Made by a program: the position numbers and the translations under genes. 64,000 bases of DNA from Pseudomonadota bacterium. Lineage in GTDB: Bacteria; Chloroflexota; UBA6077; JAJPGT01. The stretch covers positions 156,732 through 220,731 of the forward strand of contig JAJPGT010000096.1 of assembly GCA_021325655.1 (NCBI GenBank). The letters are read 5' to 3'. Below the pieces are notes generated by a model, which saw only the letters and a program-made list of their open reading frames with translations, made no database searches and had not been told where the DNA came from. Within the stretch, counting starts at the first letter, position 1, and every line of letters starts with the position of its first letter. Shown here one piece after another: positions 17,510-25,978 of the stretch.

Positions 17510-17828
17510 CCCCTATGCCCTCCTGTGGTGTTGCCCGGCCCGAGGCGGCCCGGGGCAGGCGGGAGCCGGGGTCCTGCAACACTCCGGCGTCAATCAGTGG
17601 CTCCTACAGGCAACTTATAGGCCTCGACCATCCACCACACCTTTTTGAAGATAAATTCTCCATAAAGGCCCGCTCCCAGCCGAAGCGGCAGGCGCACACT
17701 GGCGCGATGGGCAGATCGATACTGATCGCAGTGTCCCCGGTGAGCAGGCGGCGCCAGGACACCGCGGGCGAGCGGACAGGCAGAGAAATTCCGCCGCGCT
17801 GGCGGCGGCGCTGGTAGCATGCGCTCCG
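17510..17828. other. Divergent intergenic region, 319 bp
   Basis: It separates the minus-strand glycosyltransferase operon from the plus-strand amidase. It holds an unusually AT-rich patch for this genome at about 17636-17665 and a GC hairpin (CCGCCGC, loop, GCGGCGG) around 17790. It must contain the promoters for both directions, but I cannot place a convincing -35/-10 pair. No gene is seen. Confidence 0.5.
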
Positions 17829-18950
17829 ATGCTGCGCCTGTGGCTCGTCCTGTTGCTCGTGGCCGCAGCGGCGCTCGCCTGCGGCCCCCGCGCTCCCGAG
17901 ATCGCCCGGCCGACACCCGGCGGGGGGGAAGCGACACCCATGGCGACGGTTCCCGCGCTCGCCGCGACCGCGACGCCCGCGCCGACAGGGGCACCCCACG
18001 CGACGGGTCGCGTGGGGCCCCCGACAGCCCCCGCCGTAGGGCGGCCAGAGGCGGGCCCCACGCGCGAGAGCCGCGCGGCGGAAACGGAGCGCTCCGCGCC
18101 GGCCACGGTGCCAGTGCCGCCCACCGTGCCGGCGGCACCCACGCCCCCGGCTGCCCAGCCGTCCTCGACGATCGCCGAGGTCCCGGCGCGGTCCCCAACA
18201 GCCAGCGCCGTGGTGGAACAGCCCACCAGTCCTGCCGGCAACGGGCCAGGCGACGCCGCGGCGCCCTGCGAGTCAGGGCCGCTCGTCCCGCTCCCCGCGC
18301 CTGGCGATCCAAACGCAGCCGCGTTCTGGCGCGCGTTCCGTGCCCCGCTGCCCCCGGCCCCGCGCTGGAACCCGCCCGGCCCCAAGCGCGTTGGGCTCCA
18401 GGCCGGCCACTGGCGCACCGAGGAGGCCCCGCCCGAGCTGGGGCGCCTGCAGCAGGGCACCAGCGGTGGCGGCAAGGCCGAGTGGCAGGTCACGCTGGAC
18501 CTGGCACAGCGGGCCAGGGCGCTGCTGGAGCAGGCCGGCGTCCAGGTCGACCTCCTGCCCGCCACCGTGCCGCCGCGCTATCAGGCGCACGCGTTCCTCG
18601 CCATTCACGTCGACGGTGACCCAACCGGGCAAACGCGCGGCTTCAAGATCGCCCGCCCCGGCTTCAGCTCCATCCCTGCGGTAGACGACCAGTTCGTCGC
18701 CGCGCTTGAGGCAGCCTACAGCGCCGCCACCGGACTGCCGCGTGACGACGCGCACATCAGTCGACGGATGCTCTACTACTACGCCTTCAACTCCCGCCGC
18801 TACTGCCACGCCGTGGCGCCCGGGGTGCCGCAGGCGATCATCGAGACCGGCTTCCTGACCAATGCGGCCGACCGCGACGTTCTACTCGGCAACCCAGACG
18901 CGGTGGCACGCGGCATCGCCGACGGTGTGCTCACCTTCCTCGGCCAGTAG
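17829..18950 (+). CDS. N-acetylmuramoyl-L-alanine amidase lipoprotein (Amidase_3)
   Basis: 373 residues. A lipoprotein signal peptide with an LACG lipobox at ~15-18 is followed by a ~130-residue Ala/Pro/Thr-rich linker, then an Amidase_3 zinc hydrolase domain. The expected zinc ligands and catalytic Glu are all visible: His194 in LQAGHW, Glu218 in GKAEWQ, His260 in LAIHVDGD and Glu339 in AIIETGFLTN. It should cleave the lactyl-amide bond of peptidoglycan outside the membrane, in division or wall turnover. The signal peptide makes it surface-anchored. It is monocistronic, with intergenic DNA on both sides. Confidence 0.88.
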   Translation: MLRLWLVLLLVAAAALACGPRAPEIARPTPGGGEATPMATVPALAATATPAPTGAPHATGRVGPPTAPAVGRPEAGPTRESRAAETERSAPATVPVPPTVPAAPTPPAAQPSSTIAEVPARSPTASAVVEQPTSPAGNGPGDAAAPCESGPLVPLPAPGDPNAAAFWRAFRAPLPPAPRWNPPGPKRVGLQAGHWRTEEAPPELGRLQQGTSGGGKAEWQVTLDLAQRARALLEQAGVQVDLLPATVPPRYQAHAFLAIHVDGDPTGQTRGFKIARPGFSSIPAVDDQFVAALEAAYSAATGLPRDDAHISRRMLYYYAFNSRRYCHAVAPGVPQAIIETGFLTNAADRDVLLGNPDAVARGIADGVLTFLGQ

Positions 18951-19296
18951 CCCCCGCGCGCCCTCAGCCGGGATGCCAGATAAGTCAGTCGGTACGACCT
19001 GGAGATGCTTGCGGCCACCGATGATCGCGCTGACCAGCGAAGAACGCGCGAGGCGAACCTGATCGGGTCGGACGGGTGCGCTACGCGAGCACGTGGAAGT
19101 CGTACCCCTTGTGGCCCCGATTTCTCTGGGGGCCAGAAGGGGAGAGTGGCTCAGTCCGCCTTCGCCACCACCCTAGCGGGGACGATACTCGTACCGCGTC
19201 CTACCGTCCGCGCCCACTGGCGCTAGGCCAGGTCGCGCGGCTGGTGGACGCAGTCAGGGGGTGCAGCAGAGGAGGAGACGGAGCAGCCGGGAGACG
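18951..19296. other. Intergenic region with 14-bp stem-loop
   Basis: Between the amidase and tRNA-Leu no gene is supported. At 19105-19142 the arms CCCCTTGTGGCCCC and GGGGCCAGAAGGGG form a 14-bp stem with one mismatch around a 10-nt loop. There is no T-run, so it may be an RNA structural element rather than a classical terminator. Confidence 0.5.
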
Positions 19297-19323
19297 AAAA
19301 CCCGCCCTCATTCCGAGGGCGGG
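19297..19323 (-). terminator. Rho-independent terminator of tRNA-Leu
   Basis: Read on the minus strand, CCCGCCCTC and GAGGGCGGG form a perfect 9-bp stem around a 5-nt loop, followed directly by TTTT. It starts 18 nt after the tRNA 3' end, the expected place. Confidence 0.85.
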
Positions 19324-19340
19324 CTGGGGGAAGGGACAGG

Positions 19341-19424
19341 TGCCGAAGCAGGGACTCGAACCCTGACGGGAGTACTCCCACTACGCCCTGAACGTAGCGC
19401 GTCTACCAATTCCGCCACTTCGGC
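19341..19424 (-). tRNA. tRNA-Leu(CAG)
   Basis: An 84-nt class II tRNA. Acceptor GCCGAAG pairs with CTTCGGC and is followed by A73. The D-arm has the TGGCGGAATTGGTAGACGC pattern of bacterial tRNA-Leu. The anticodon stem CTACG/CGTAG closes a TTCAGGG loop giving anticodon CAG. A long variable arm (GGGAGTACTCCC) and the GTTCGAGTC T-loop are present. CCA is not fully encoded (CCT follows A73). It reads the CUG codons that dominate this GC-rich genome. Confidence 0.97.
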
Positions 19425-19435
19425 ACGGCGCAGCT

Positions 19436-19465
19436 ATTCTATCCAACCCGCGCGCAGGAGCGCAA
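19436..19465 (-). promoter_or_regulatory. Candidate promoter for tRNA-Leu
   Basis: On the minus strand TTGCGC, an 18-nt spacer and TAGAAT lie just upstream of the tRNA 5' end at 19424. The hexamers are moderate matches to sigma-70 consensus. The close spacing suggests a short leader. Confidence 0.45.
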
Positions 19466-19538
19466 ATCGCCCCCGCTCCGGTATGGGGTGGTTCTCTCTC
19501 GGCCGGCCGTCTACAATCGGCCACGGTCCAACAACCTG

Positions 19539-19567
19539 TTGACCGGGGGGCGGCGAACGCGTATAGT
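19539..19567 (+). promoter_or_regulatory. Sigma-70-type promoter of the sigma factor gene
   Basis: TTGACC, exactly 17 nt, then TATAGT: five of six bases match consensus in each hexamer with ideal spacing. The start codon of the sigma gene is 57 nt downstream. Confidence 0.75.
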
Positions 19568-19623
19568 GGCGCCACTCCAGCGGCATTGCGGCCTGGTGTC
19601 CCAGCTTTTGGCGGGAGCGGTGT

Positions 19624-21116
19624 ATGTTCGCGTCCCCAGCCCTTGCGTTGGACGTCGTTCCCCGGTCCGATCGGCCGTTGCAGGATGTATTCGCCAGCGA
19701 CCTCGACGATGACGTCGCCAACGACCCTTTGCGGACGTACCTCCGCGAGATCCACGAAGTGGACTTGCTGAGCGCCGCCGACGAGCGTGAGCTCGCCTGC
19801 CGCATTGAAGAGCGCGCCGGGCTGTTGCGCGTGCAGGCGCTGGTGCGCGAGGTGATCGGCCGGGAGCCGAGTGCGCTGGACATTGCCATCGGCCTCTGCG
19901 CGCGGCTCGTCGAGGCCGGCGATATCGTGAGCTTGCTGGCGGAGCGGCTGGGCGAGGGCAGCCGAGCAGGGCTGCTCCGCCTGCCGGCGGTCCGAGCCCG
20001 GATCGACTACGTGCCGGACCCCGAGCTCATCGAACGGATTGCTCAGCAGCGCCAGATCAGCCTGGACGAGGCGCGGCGGGCCCTGATCGACTTCTCGGTC
20101 GAAACGCGGCTGCTGCCGCCTGCCGCGCTGGAGCTGCTGGAGCGCTACGACGGGCATCTGCCGCCCCTGGCGGCGATGGAAGCGGCGTTGAGCGGCCAGG
20201 AGCTCAGTCTAGAGGCCCATTTCGCCCAGGTGCTGATCGGCGCTCGCCGGGCAGAGCGGCATCTCACCGAGGCGAACCTGCGCCTCGTGGTCTCCATTGC
20301 GAAGAAGTACCTTGGCCGCGGTCTGGCGATGCTGGACCTGATCCAGGAGGCAACCTGGGCCTGATGCGTGCGGTCGAGAAGTTCGACCACCGCCGGGGCT
20401 TCAAGTTCTCCACTTACGCCACCTGGTGGATCCGGCAGGCGGTCGGCCGCGCGGTGGCCGACCAGGCGCGCACAATCCGTGTGCCGGTCCACATGACCGA
20501 GGTGATCAACCGGCTCAACCAGGTCTCCCGTGAGCTGATCCAGGACCTGGGTCGCGATCCGCACCCCGCCGAGATTGCGCTGGCGATGGGGCTGCTCTGT
20601 GACGAGACCGAGCAGGCGATCGTGCTGGAGATCGGCTGGGAGCCGCCCGAGGATTCGGCCGCCCGGCGGCGGCTGATCCTCGACAGCGGCGCGCTCCCGC
20701 GCTACGACCGGCTCCCCTCACCGCTGCGCGAAGAGGTGGAGCGCGCTGCCGGCCGGGTCCAGCACGCGCGCCGGGCGGTGCGGCAGCCGGTGTCGCTCGC
20801 TGCACCCGTTGGAGACGACCAGGATGGCGAGCTGTCTGACCTGATCGAGGATCGGGACGCGGCCTCCCCGCTCGATCAAACCACGATGAGCCTGCTACGC
20901 GACCAGGTGCGGAGTGTGCTCGGCTCGCTCAGCCAGCGGGAGAGCCGGATCCTGGCCCTTCGCTTCGGCCTGGACGATGGCCGGCAGCGGACGCTGGAGG
21001 AGGTGGGCCGCGAGTTCGGGGTGACCCGGGAGCGCATCCGCCAGCTCGAGGCCAAGGCATTGCGAAAGCTGCGCCACCCGAGCCGCGCCAAGCGCCTGCG
21101 CGACTATCTCCGCTAG
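19624..21116 (+). pseudogene. Primary-type sigma-70 factor split by a one-base deletion
   Basis: Two adjoining frames, 19624-20364 (246 aa) and 20364-21116 (250 aa), are halves of one sigma factor. The first has region 1.2 ([17 protein letters not shown]) and region 2.1 ([25 protein letters not shown]). The second resumes in region 2.3-2.4 ([27 protein letters not shown]), then regions 3 and 4.2 ([20 protein letters not shown]). The conserved [18 protein letters not shown] is broken because GGGC reads GGC at about 20349; adding one G restores a 497-codon frame. It resembles RpoD/HrdB group 1-2 factors. Either a sequencing error in a G-run or a real lesion; if real, region 2 is destroyed and the protein is non-functional. 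Confidence 0.85.
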
Positions 21117-21150
21117 TGGCCACGGCGACCTATCCGCTGCCTGCCCGGCG

Positions 21151-21178
21151 CTGACGGCTGACCGCTCTCCGCTACAAT
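21151..21178 (+). promoter_or_regulatory. Candidate promoter for the downstream lipoprotein
   Basis: CTGACG, a 16-nt spacer and TACAAT lie 36 nt before the GTG start at 21214. The -10 is a good sigma-70 match, the -35 four of six. Confidence 0.45.
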
Positions 21179-21213
21179 GCCCTCTGGAGACCCGTGGGCA
21201 TGGATCAGCGCGG

Positions 21214-21801
21214 GTGAGGCGCAGGCTGCTAGCGGCGGCGTTCCTGTTGGCTGGCCTGGCGCTCGCCGGTTGCGGCGACGTTGGGCTGACGGCCACTGCC
21301 ACTGAGGTGCCGGGCGCCGCGGCCACTGCCGCTCGGCGCGCCGCGACCCCGATCCCCACCCCGATCCGCACCCCCACCGCCCCGGTGCCACCCTCCCCTC
21401 TTCCCCGCCCCTCGCCCACCAGCGGCCCCTCAGATGAGGAGCAGATCGCCGCCGCGGTCGACGCCATCGCCAAAGCGCTGGACTCCGGCAACCTCGACGC
21501 GCTGCGCGATCTGATGATCGACCAGGTTGCCATCGCCCCCGGCGGCGACCAAGGCGCGGAAACCATGGATCGCGACCTGGCACTGAGCTGGCTGCGCGAG
21601 CGCGCTGGCCCCGGCCCGAAGGTCGTTTCGAGCGACGTGGTGGAGAACTTCGGGCTCCTGGAAGTGCACACCGAGCCCTGGGAGACAAAGCCGCCGGTGA
21701 GCAGCGGCAAGGTGCAGTTCAACCTCCACCGCTACAACGACCAGGGTGACCAGGACCCCATCCACGGCCAGTGGAAGATCGACGTCCTGATCCCCCAGTA
21801 G
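21214..21801 (+). CDS. Lipoprotein with SnoaL/NTF2-like domain, unknown function
   Basis: 195 residues from GTG. The signal peptide ends in lipobox LALAGC. A ~50-residue Ala/Thr/Pro-rich linker follows, then a ~120-residue domain starting SDEEQIAAAVDAIAKALDSGNLDALRDLM, a pattern typical of NTF2/SnoaL-like alpha+beta cones. No catalytic residues can be assigned. The protein would be anchored outside the membrane. It stands between the sigma factor and the dipeptidase, with its own probable promoter. Confidence 0.65.
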   Translation: MRRRLLAAAFLLAGLALAGCGDVGLTATATEVPGAAATAARRAATPIPTPIRTPTAPVPPSPLPRPSPTSGPSDEEQIAAAVDAIAKALDSGNLDALRDLMIDQVAIAPGGDQGAETMDRDLALSWLRERAGPGPKVVSSDVVENFGLLEVHTEPWETKPPVSSGKVQFNLHRYNDQGDQDPIHGQWKIDVLIPQ

Positions 21802-21852
21802 CGCGTCTGCCTGCCGAGTCGCTACCCTCGTCCCGCAAGGAGGACATGTGGT

Positions 21853-23229
21853 ATGAGCGCCCTGGTGGACTACATCGAGGCCAACCGCGAACAGTTCCTG
21901 GCTGGCCTGGTGGAGCTCCTGACAATTCCCAGCGTCAGCGCGGATCCGCGGCACACGGCCGACGTCCGCGCCTGCGCCGAATGGCTTGCCGGCCAGATAC
22001 GCGCCCTGGGGCTCGATAACGTCCAGATTCTCCCCACGGGTGGCCACCCGGCGGTCTACGGCGAGTGGCTGGAGGCGCCCGGCCAGCCCACTGTGCTGGT
22101 CTACGGCCATTACGACGTCCAGCCGCCAGATCCGCTCGATGAGTGGGACACCCCACCCTTCCAGCCCGCTATCCGCGATGGCCGCGTCTTCGCCCGTGGC
22201 GCCGCCGACGACAAGGGGCAGGTGTTCATGCATCTGAAGGCGGTTGAGGCCCATCTGCGCACCAGCGGCCGGCTGCCGATCAACCTGAAGTTCATCTTCG
22301 AAGGCGAGGAGGAGATCGGCAGCGTACACCTGGACGAGTTCATGCGCCGCTACCGCGACCTGCTGCGGGCGGACATGGTCGTCGTCTCCGACACCTCCTG
22401 GTTCGCCAACGACGTCCCCTCCCTGACCTACGGCTTGCGCGGCCTGGCCTACTTCCAGGTCGACCTCCAGGGCCCTGCTCACGACGTCCACTCCGGGCAG
22501 TACGGCGGCGCCGTGGGCAACCCGGCCTGGGCGCTGGTGCAGATGCTCGCCTCGCTGAAGGATGAGCAGGACCACGTGACGATCCCCGGCTTCTACGACG
22601 CCGTGCGCCCGATCAGCCCGCAGGAGCGCAACGCCTGGCAGGAGCTGCCGTTCGACGAGCCCGCCTACCGCGCGATGCTCGGCGTCCCGGCGCTGCACGG
22701 CGAGCAGGGCTACAGCGTGCTCGAGCGCCTCTGGGCCCGACCCACACTGGAGATCAACGGCATCTGGGGCGGCTTCACCGGCGAAGGCTCCAAGACGATC
22801 ATCCCCGCCCGGGCCTCGGCCAAGCTCTCCTGCCGGCTGGTGCCAGACCAGGATCCGGAGCAGATCGCCGACCTGGTGGAGGAGCACCTGCGCCGGATCT
22901 GCCCGCCCTGGGTCACAATGACGCTCACCCGCCTGTCCACTGGCAAGCCGAGCGTCACCAGCCTGGACCACCCCGGGGTGCAGGCAGCACTGCGGGCGCT
23001 GGAGCGCAGCTTCGGCAAGCGGGCGCGGTTCATCCGTGGCGGTGGCAGCATCCCGATCGTCGCCAGCTTTCAGGAGGTGCTGGGGCTCCCGGCGGTGTTG
23101 ATGGGCATGGGCAATGCCGACGAGCGCGCCCACGCACCGAATGAGAACTTCGTGCTGGACAACTTCTTTGGCGGCATCAAGGCAGCCGCCTTTCTCTGGG
23201 AGGAGCTGGCCCAGCCACGGACCGAGTAG
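21853..23229 (+). CDS. M20 family dipeptidase
   Basis: 458 residues, with an AAGGAGG ribosome site 10 nt upstream. The dinuclear zinc site of M20 peptidases is visible: His86 and Asp88 in GHYDVQP, bridging Asp119 in RGAADDKG, and the catalytic Glu/ligand cluster Glu152-154 in EGEEEIGS. The dimerisation (lid) domain lies around 190-340. The closest type is the CNDP/DapE-like cytosolic non-specific dipeptidase (M20A), which releases amino acids from dipeptides in the cytoplasm. It is monocistronic; a paired inverted repeat (23236-23316) lies just after the stop. Confidence 0.9.
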   Translation: MSALVDYIEANREQFLAGLVELLTIPSVSADPRHTADVRACAEWLAGQIRALGLDNVQILPTGGHPAVYGEWLEAPGQPTVLVYGHYDVQPPDPLDEWDTPPFQPAIRDGRVFARGAADDKGQVFMHLKAVEAHLRTSGRLPINLKFIFEGEEEIGSVHLDEFMRRYRDLLRADMVVVSDTSWFANDVPSLTYGLRGLAYFQVDLQGPAHDVHSGQYGGAVGNPAWALVQMLASLKDEQDHVTIPGFYDAVRPISPQERNAWQELPFDEPAYRAMLGVPALHGEQGYSVLERLWARPTLEINGIWGGFTGEGSKTIIPARASAKLSCRLVPDQDPEQIADLVEEHLRRICPPWVTMTLTRLSTGKPSVTSLDHPGVQAALRALERSFGKRARFIRGGGSIPIVASFQEVLGLPAVLMGMGNADERAHAPNENFVLDNFFGGIKAAAFLWEELAQPRTE

Positions 23230-23235
23230 CTCGTC

Positions 23236-23316
23236 GCTGCCCAACGACCTAACACAGCCACGAAACCAAACGGCGGGCCTGCTGGCCTGGTACGCTACAA
23301 AGGTCGTTGGGGCAGC
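23236..23316. repeat. Inverted repeat downstream of dipeptidase
   Basis: GCTGCCCAACGACCT at 23236-23250 is repeated as its reverse complement at 23301-23316, with one extra C, around a 50-nt spacer. The layout (15-16 bp arms, one-base bulge in a C-run, ~50-nt spacer) is like the repeat at 2902-2994, though the sequence differs. Confidence 0.7.
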
Positions 23317-23417
23317 GCAGGCCAGTGTTGAGGCGCTGAGGTGCTGGCGCTCCACAGGTCGACAGGCTGGTCGCCGCCAGCAGGGGCATGAGGCGGCTCG
23401 CCAGGGAGCAGGGGACG

Positions 23418-24974
23418 ATGCCACGCCGCGAACGTGACTCCCATAAGCCTGGGCTAGCCCGGGGCCAGCTCTCCGAAGCGGAGCTCGACCGGATCCTGGA
23501 CGACGCCGGGGAGGCGACGCTCGCCGGCGATCAGGCCCGGCTCGACGCCGCTACCTGGTCGCTCTGGCAAGCGAGGCGGCTGCTACCGGAGCTGCTGACG
23601 CGGCGGCTGATCGAGGGGCGCAGCCGCATTCCCTTCCTGGAGCTCGAGCTCCTCGCCGGCTTCGCCGGGCCGCGAGCCGCCACCTATCTCCGCCGCGTCG
23701 CGGAGCAGCGCGTCGTCCCGGACATCATCCGCTTCGGCGCCCAGCGTCGGGCGGGCTGGCCGGAGCGTGGCGAAGCCAAGCGCCGCCTCACCTTCCTCGC
23801 CACGCTGCAGGATGCCGAGGCGACGCTCGTGCAGGCGGTGGAGCTGGCGAGCGCTCCCTGGCCCCCGGATGCCCAGATGCTCGAAGAGGTGCTCGGCTAC
23901 CTGGCGGCGCTGCCCGCGGGCCAGCAGCAGGCGGTGCTCGCCCGGGCGGCGCGCCAGCTCGGCCAGCAGGTGGCCTGGCTGCTGCGCGCCGCGCTCCACC
24001 TCTGTAACCCCGCTACCCAACGCCTCGCGCTCAGCGAGCTCGTCCGACTCCGCGAGCCCGGCACGGAGGGGCCGATTCGCCGGCTCGCTCACACTACCGC
24101 CGATCCAGCGGTGCGGGCCGAGGCGATGGCGGCCCTCGAGCGGCTCCAGCTTCGGGTCGTGGGGGCGGCGCAACAAGGCGCGCCACGGCCGCTGCCGCCG
24201 GTGGCTCAGGCCTTCCTCAGCCACGTCGACTCCGTAGGCGGCCAGGTGGCTATCGTGGTCCGCCAGCTCGCCGACGAGATCTTCCTCTTTGCCGACTTCC
24301 TCCATCGCGACGATTGGGGTATCCGCGGCGTGTACGGCTCGGTCCACGCCGATCGCGCGCTCGTGGACGAGCTGATCACAGGACTTCAGGAGGCCGGCGT
24401 CCCGCTGGTCGCGGTCGAGGTCGCCGCCGCCCGCGGCGCCATCGCGGCCGCGATGGAAGCGCACACCCTGTCCGGCCAGCCGATTCCCCCGGAGTTCGAG
24501 CTCTGGGAGCCGTTTCTGCACGACACGTATCCTCCTCTGGAGACAGAGGCCGTGCTGCAGCCAGAGCTGGACGACGCCCCCTATGCGGGGCGGCGCGAGC
24601 TACTCGCCCGCAGCGCCGCGCTGGCCGAGCATCCGTTCTTCGTCGACTGGGCCTTCGAGCTTGCCGACACCTCGGTCGCGTTGCTCGCCACGCCCCCGCC
24701 CTCCAGCGTCCGGCTGACCAACAAGCAGTACCAACCGCTACTGGAGCACCTGCTGGTGGACGCGACCCGGCAGCAGCTCCGGCAGCGGCTGCGCCGGCAG
24801 GCCTGGCTGCTTGAGCAGGAGGGCGACGCGCGCTCGCGCGACCTCACGCTGGCGGTCTCCGCCCAGCTTGGTCAGGCACCTCCGGCCGAGCTGGGGAAGA
24901 TCCCGTTCCTGCGCGAGCTGGTGAAGCACACCCTGGCCGCCCTGACCAGTCTGGCGCTCTTCAGTCGGTCCTAA
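23418..24974 (+). CDS. Alpha-helical, HEAT-repeat-like protein of unknown function
   Basis: 518 residues from ATG 23418, chosen over ATG 23388 because AGGGGA lies just upstream. No signal peptide or membrane helix. The first ~260 residues are Leu/Ala/Arg-rich helices with paired-helix units (for example around RRLAHTTADPAVRAEAMAAL), suggesting HEAT-like repeats. The second half has a distinct block starting FLSHVDSVGGQVAIVVRQLA. I do not recognise a named family. It stands alone, upstream of the cytochrome c maturation cluster. Confidence 0.6.
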   Translation: MPRRERDSHKPGLARGQLSEAELDRILDDAGEATLAGDQARLDAATWSLWQARRLLPELLTRRLIEGRSRIPFLELELLAGFAGPRAATYLRRVAEQRVVPDIIRFGAQRRAGWPERGEAKRRLTFLATLQDAEATLVQAVELASAPWPPDAQMLEEVLGYLAALPAGQQQAVLARAARQLGQQVAWLLRAALHLCNPATQRLALSELVRLREPGTEGPIRRLAHTTADPAVRAEAMAALERLQLRVVGAAQQGAPRPLPPVAQAFLSHVDSVGGQVAIVVRQLADEIFLFADFLHRDDWGIRGVYGSVHADRALVDELITGLQEAGVPLVAVEVAAARGAIAAAMEAHTLSGQPIPPEFELWEPFLHDTYPPLETEAVLQPELDDAPYAGRRELLARSAALAEHPFFVDWAFELADTSVALLATPPPSSVRLTNKQYQPLLEHLLVDATRQQLRQRLRRQAWLLEQEGDARSRDLTLAVSAQLGQAPPAELGKIPFLRELVKHTLAALTSLALFSRS

Positions 24975-25071
24975 GCGGGCGGCACCCGGCGCAGCTCAGC
25001 CGAGCTGTTGCCGGAAGAATACCGGCGTCCGCTCCCGGGACGGCGTCGCGGCCGTGGCGCCGCGCGTAAAC

Positions 25072-25101
25072 TTGAGCCAGCGCCTGGCGCGGGGCTACAC
25101 T
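25072..25101 (+). promoter_or_regulatory. Candidate promoter of the ccm cluster
   Basis: TTGAGC, an 18-nt spacer and TACACT lie upstream of an AGGAGG ribosome site (25115) and the GTG start at 25131. Both hexamers are fair sigma-70 matches. Confidence 0.5.
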
Positions 25102-25130
25102 GTCAGCGTGACCCAGGAGGAACCGCCGGG

Positions 25131-25580
25131 GTGGCCCCCGCCGAGCTTCTACTCGTGGCGGTCCGGTGGGCGCACGCGATGGCCGCGGTGGCCTGGGTGG
25201 GCGGCAACCTCTTTCTCCTCTGGGTGCTCGAGCCCGCGCTGCGGAGCTTCAGTGGCTCCGAGGGCTCCGGACCGCTCTGGCGGGCGGTTTCCCAGGGCTT
25301 TCGCGAGCTGACGGATGCATCGATCATCGTATTCATCATCTCGGGGGCGGTGCTCACGTTCGACCGCCTGTCGAGCGTCGCAGCCTCGCCCGCGTATGCC
25401 GGGGTGCTGGCGGCGAAGCTCGCGCTGGCGCTGGTCGCGTTCTTCCTGGCGGCGCGGCTGCGCCGGGCGGAACCGGCCCGCCGGCTCTGGCTGGCGCGCT
25501 GGCAGGTGGGGCTGGGCGCGCTCATCATCTTGCTAGCAGCAGTGCTGAAGACGCTGTATGAAAGCGGGCTAACGGGATGA
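25131..25580 (+). CDS. CopD-like integral membrane protein
   Basis: 149 residues from GTG 25131, preferred because AGGAGG lies 10 nt upstream and the longer frame adds only a charged Arg/Pro-rich tail. Four hydrophobic helices are seen. The first contains RWAHAMAAVAWVGGNLFLLWVL, whose H-x-x-A-x-x-W-x-G pattern is typical of the CopD/DUF2269-like heme or copper membrane family. It overlaps ccmE by 4 nt (ATGA), so it is translationally coupled to cytochrome c maturation; it may supply copper or heme handling, which is inference. Confidence 0.65.
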   Translation: MAPAELLLVAVRWAHAMAAVAWVGGNLFLLWVLEPALRSFSGSEGSGPLWRAVSQGFRELTDASIIVFIISGAVLTFDRLSSVAASPAYAGVLAAKLALALVAFFLAARLRRAEPARRLWLARWQVGLGALIILLAAVLKTLYESGLTG

Positions 25581-25975
25581 TCCGGCCGAAGGTCCTGGCG
25601 GTGGGGGTGGTGCTCGCCATCGCGGTCGCCTACCTCGCGCTGACCAGCCTTCAGACCACTACGGTTTATTATCTGACCGTCAGCGAACTGCTGAGCCGTG
25701 GCCCGTCGCAGCAGTCCGTGCGTGTCGCCGGTATCGTCGCCCCAGGCAGCATCGCTAAGGATCCGAGCAGCCTGACGCTTCGCTTCACCGTGCAAGACGC
25801 TACGGGGAGCCTCCCAGTCGTGTACACCGGTGGCACGACCCCCGACATCTTCGCCGAGAAGGTGGAGGTGGTGGCCGAGGGCAAGTACGGCGCAGACGGC
25901 ACCTTCCACGCGACCACGCTGCTCGCCAAGTGCCCGTCCAAGTTCGAGGGCCAGGTGGCCCAGGCGAAGAGCTAG
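25577..25975 (+). CDS. ccmE: Heme chaperone CcmE, variant Cys-x3-Phe type
   Basis: 132 residues: one N-terminal membrane anchor (6-24) then the OB-fold domain (SVRVAGIVAPGSI, VVYTGG, VVAEGKY). CcmE carries heme from CcmC/D to CcmF/H through a covalent bond to His in HxxxY; a known variant subgroup uses Cys in CxxxY. Here the site is AKCPSKFEG: Cys119 occupies the heme position and the tyrosine is replaced by Phe123. This is a departure even from the variant subgroup. It overlaps the CopD-like gene and lies 3 nt before ccmF. Confidence 0.9.
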   Translation: MIRPKVLAVGVVLAIAVAYLALTSLQTTTVYYLTVSELLSRGPSQQSVRVAGIVAPGSIAKDPSSLTLRFTVQDATGSLPVVYTGGTTPDIFAEKVEVVAEGKYGADGTFHATTLLAKCPSKFEGQVAQAKS

Positions 25976-25978
25976 GGT

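Noticed and set aside
21430..23424. A 664-codon minus-strand frame opposite the dipeptidase
   Set aside because: Shadow of the M20 gene, whose zinc ligands are all present.
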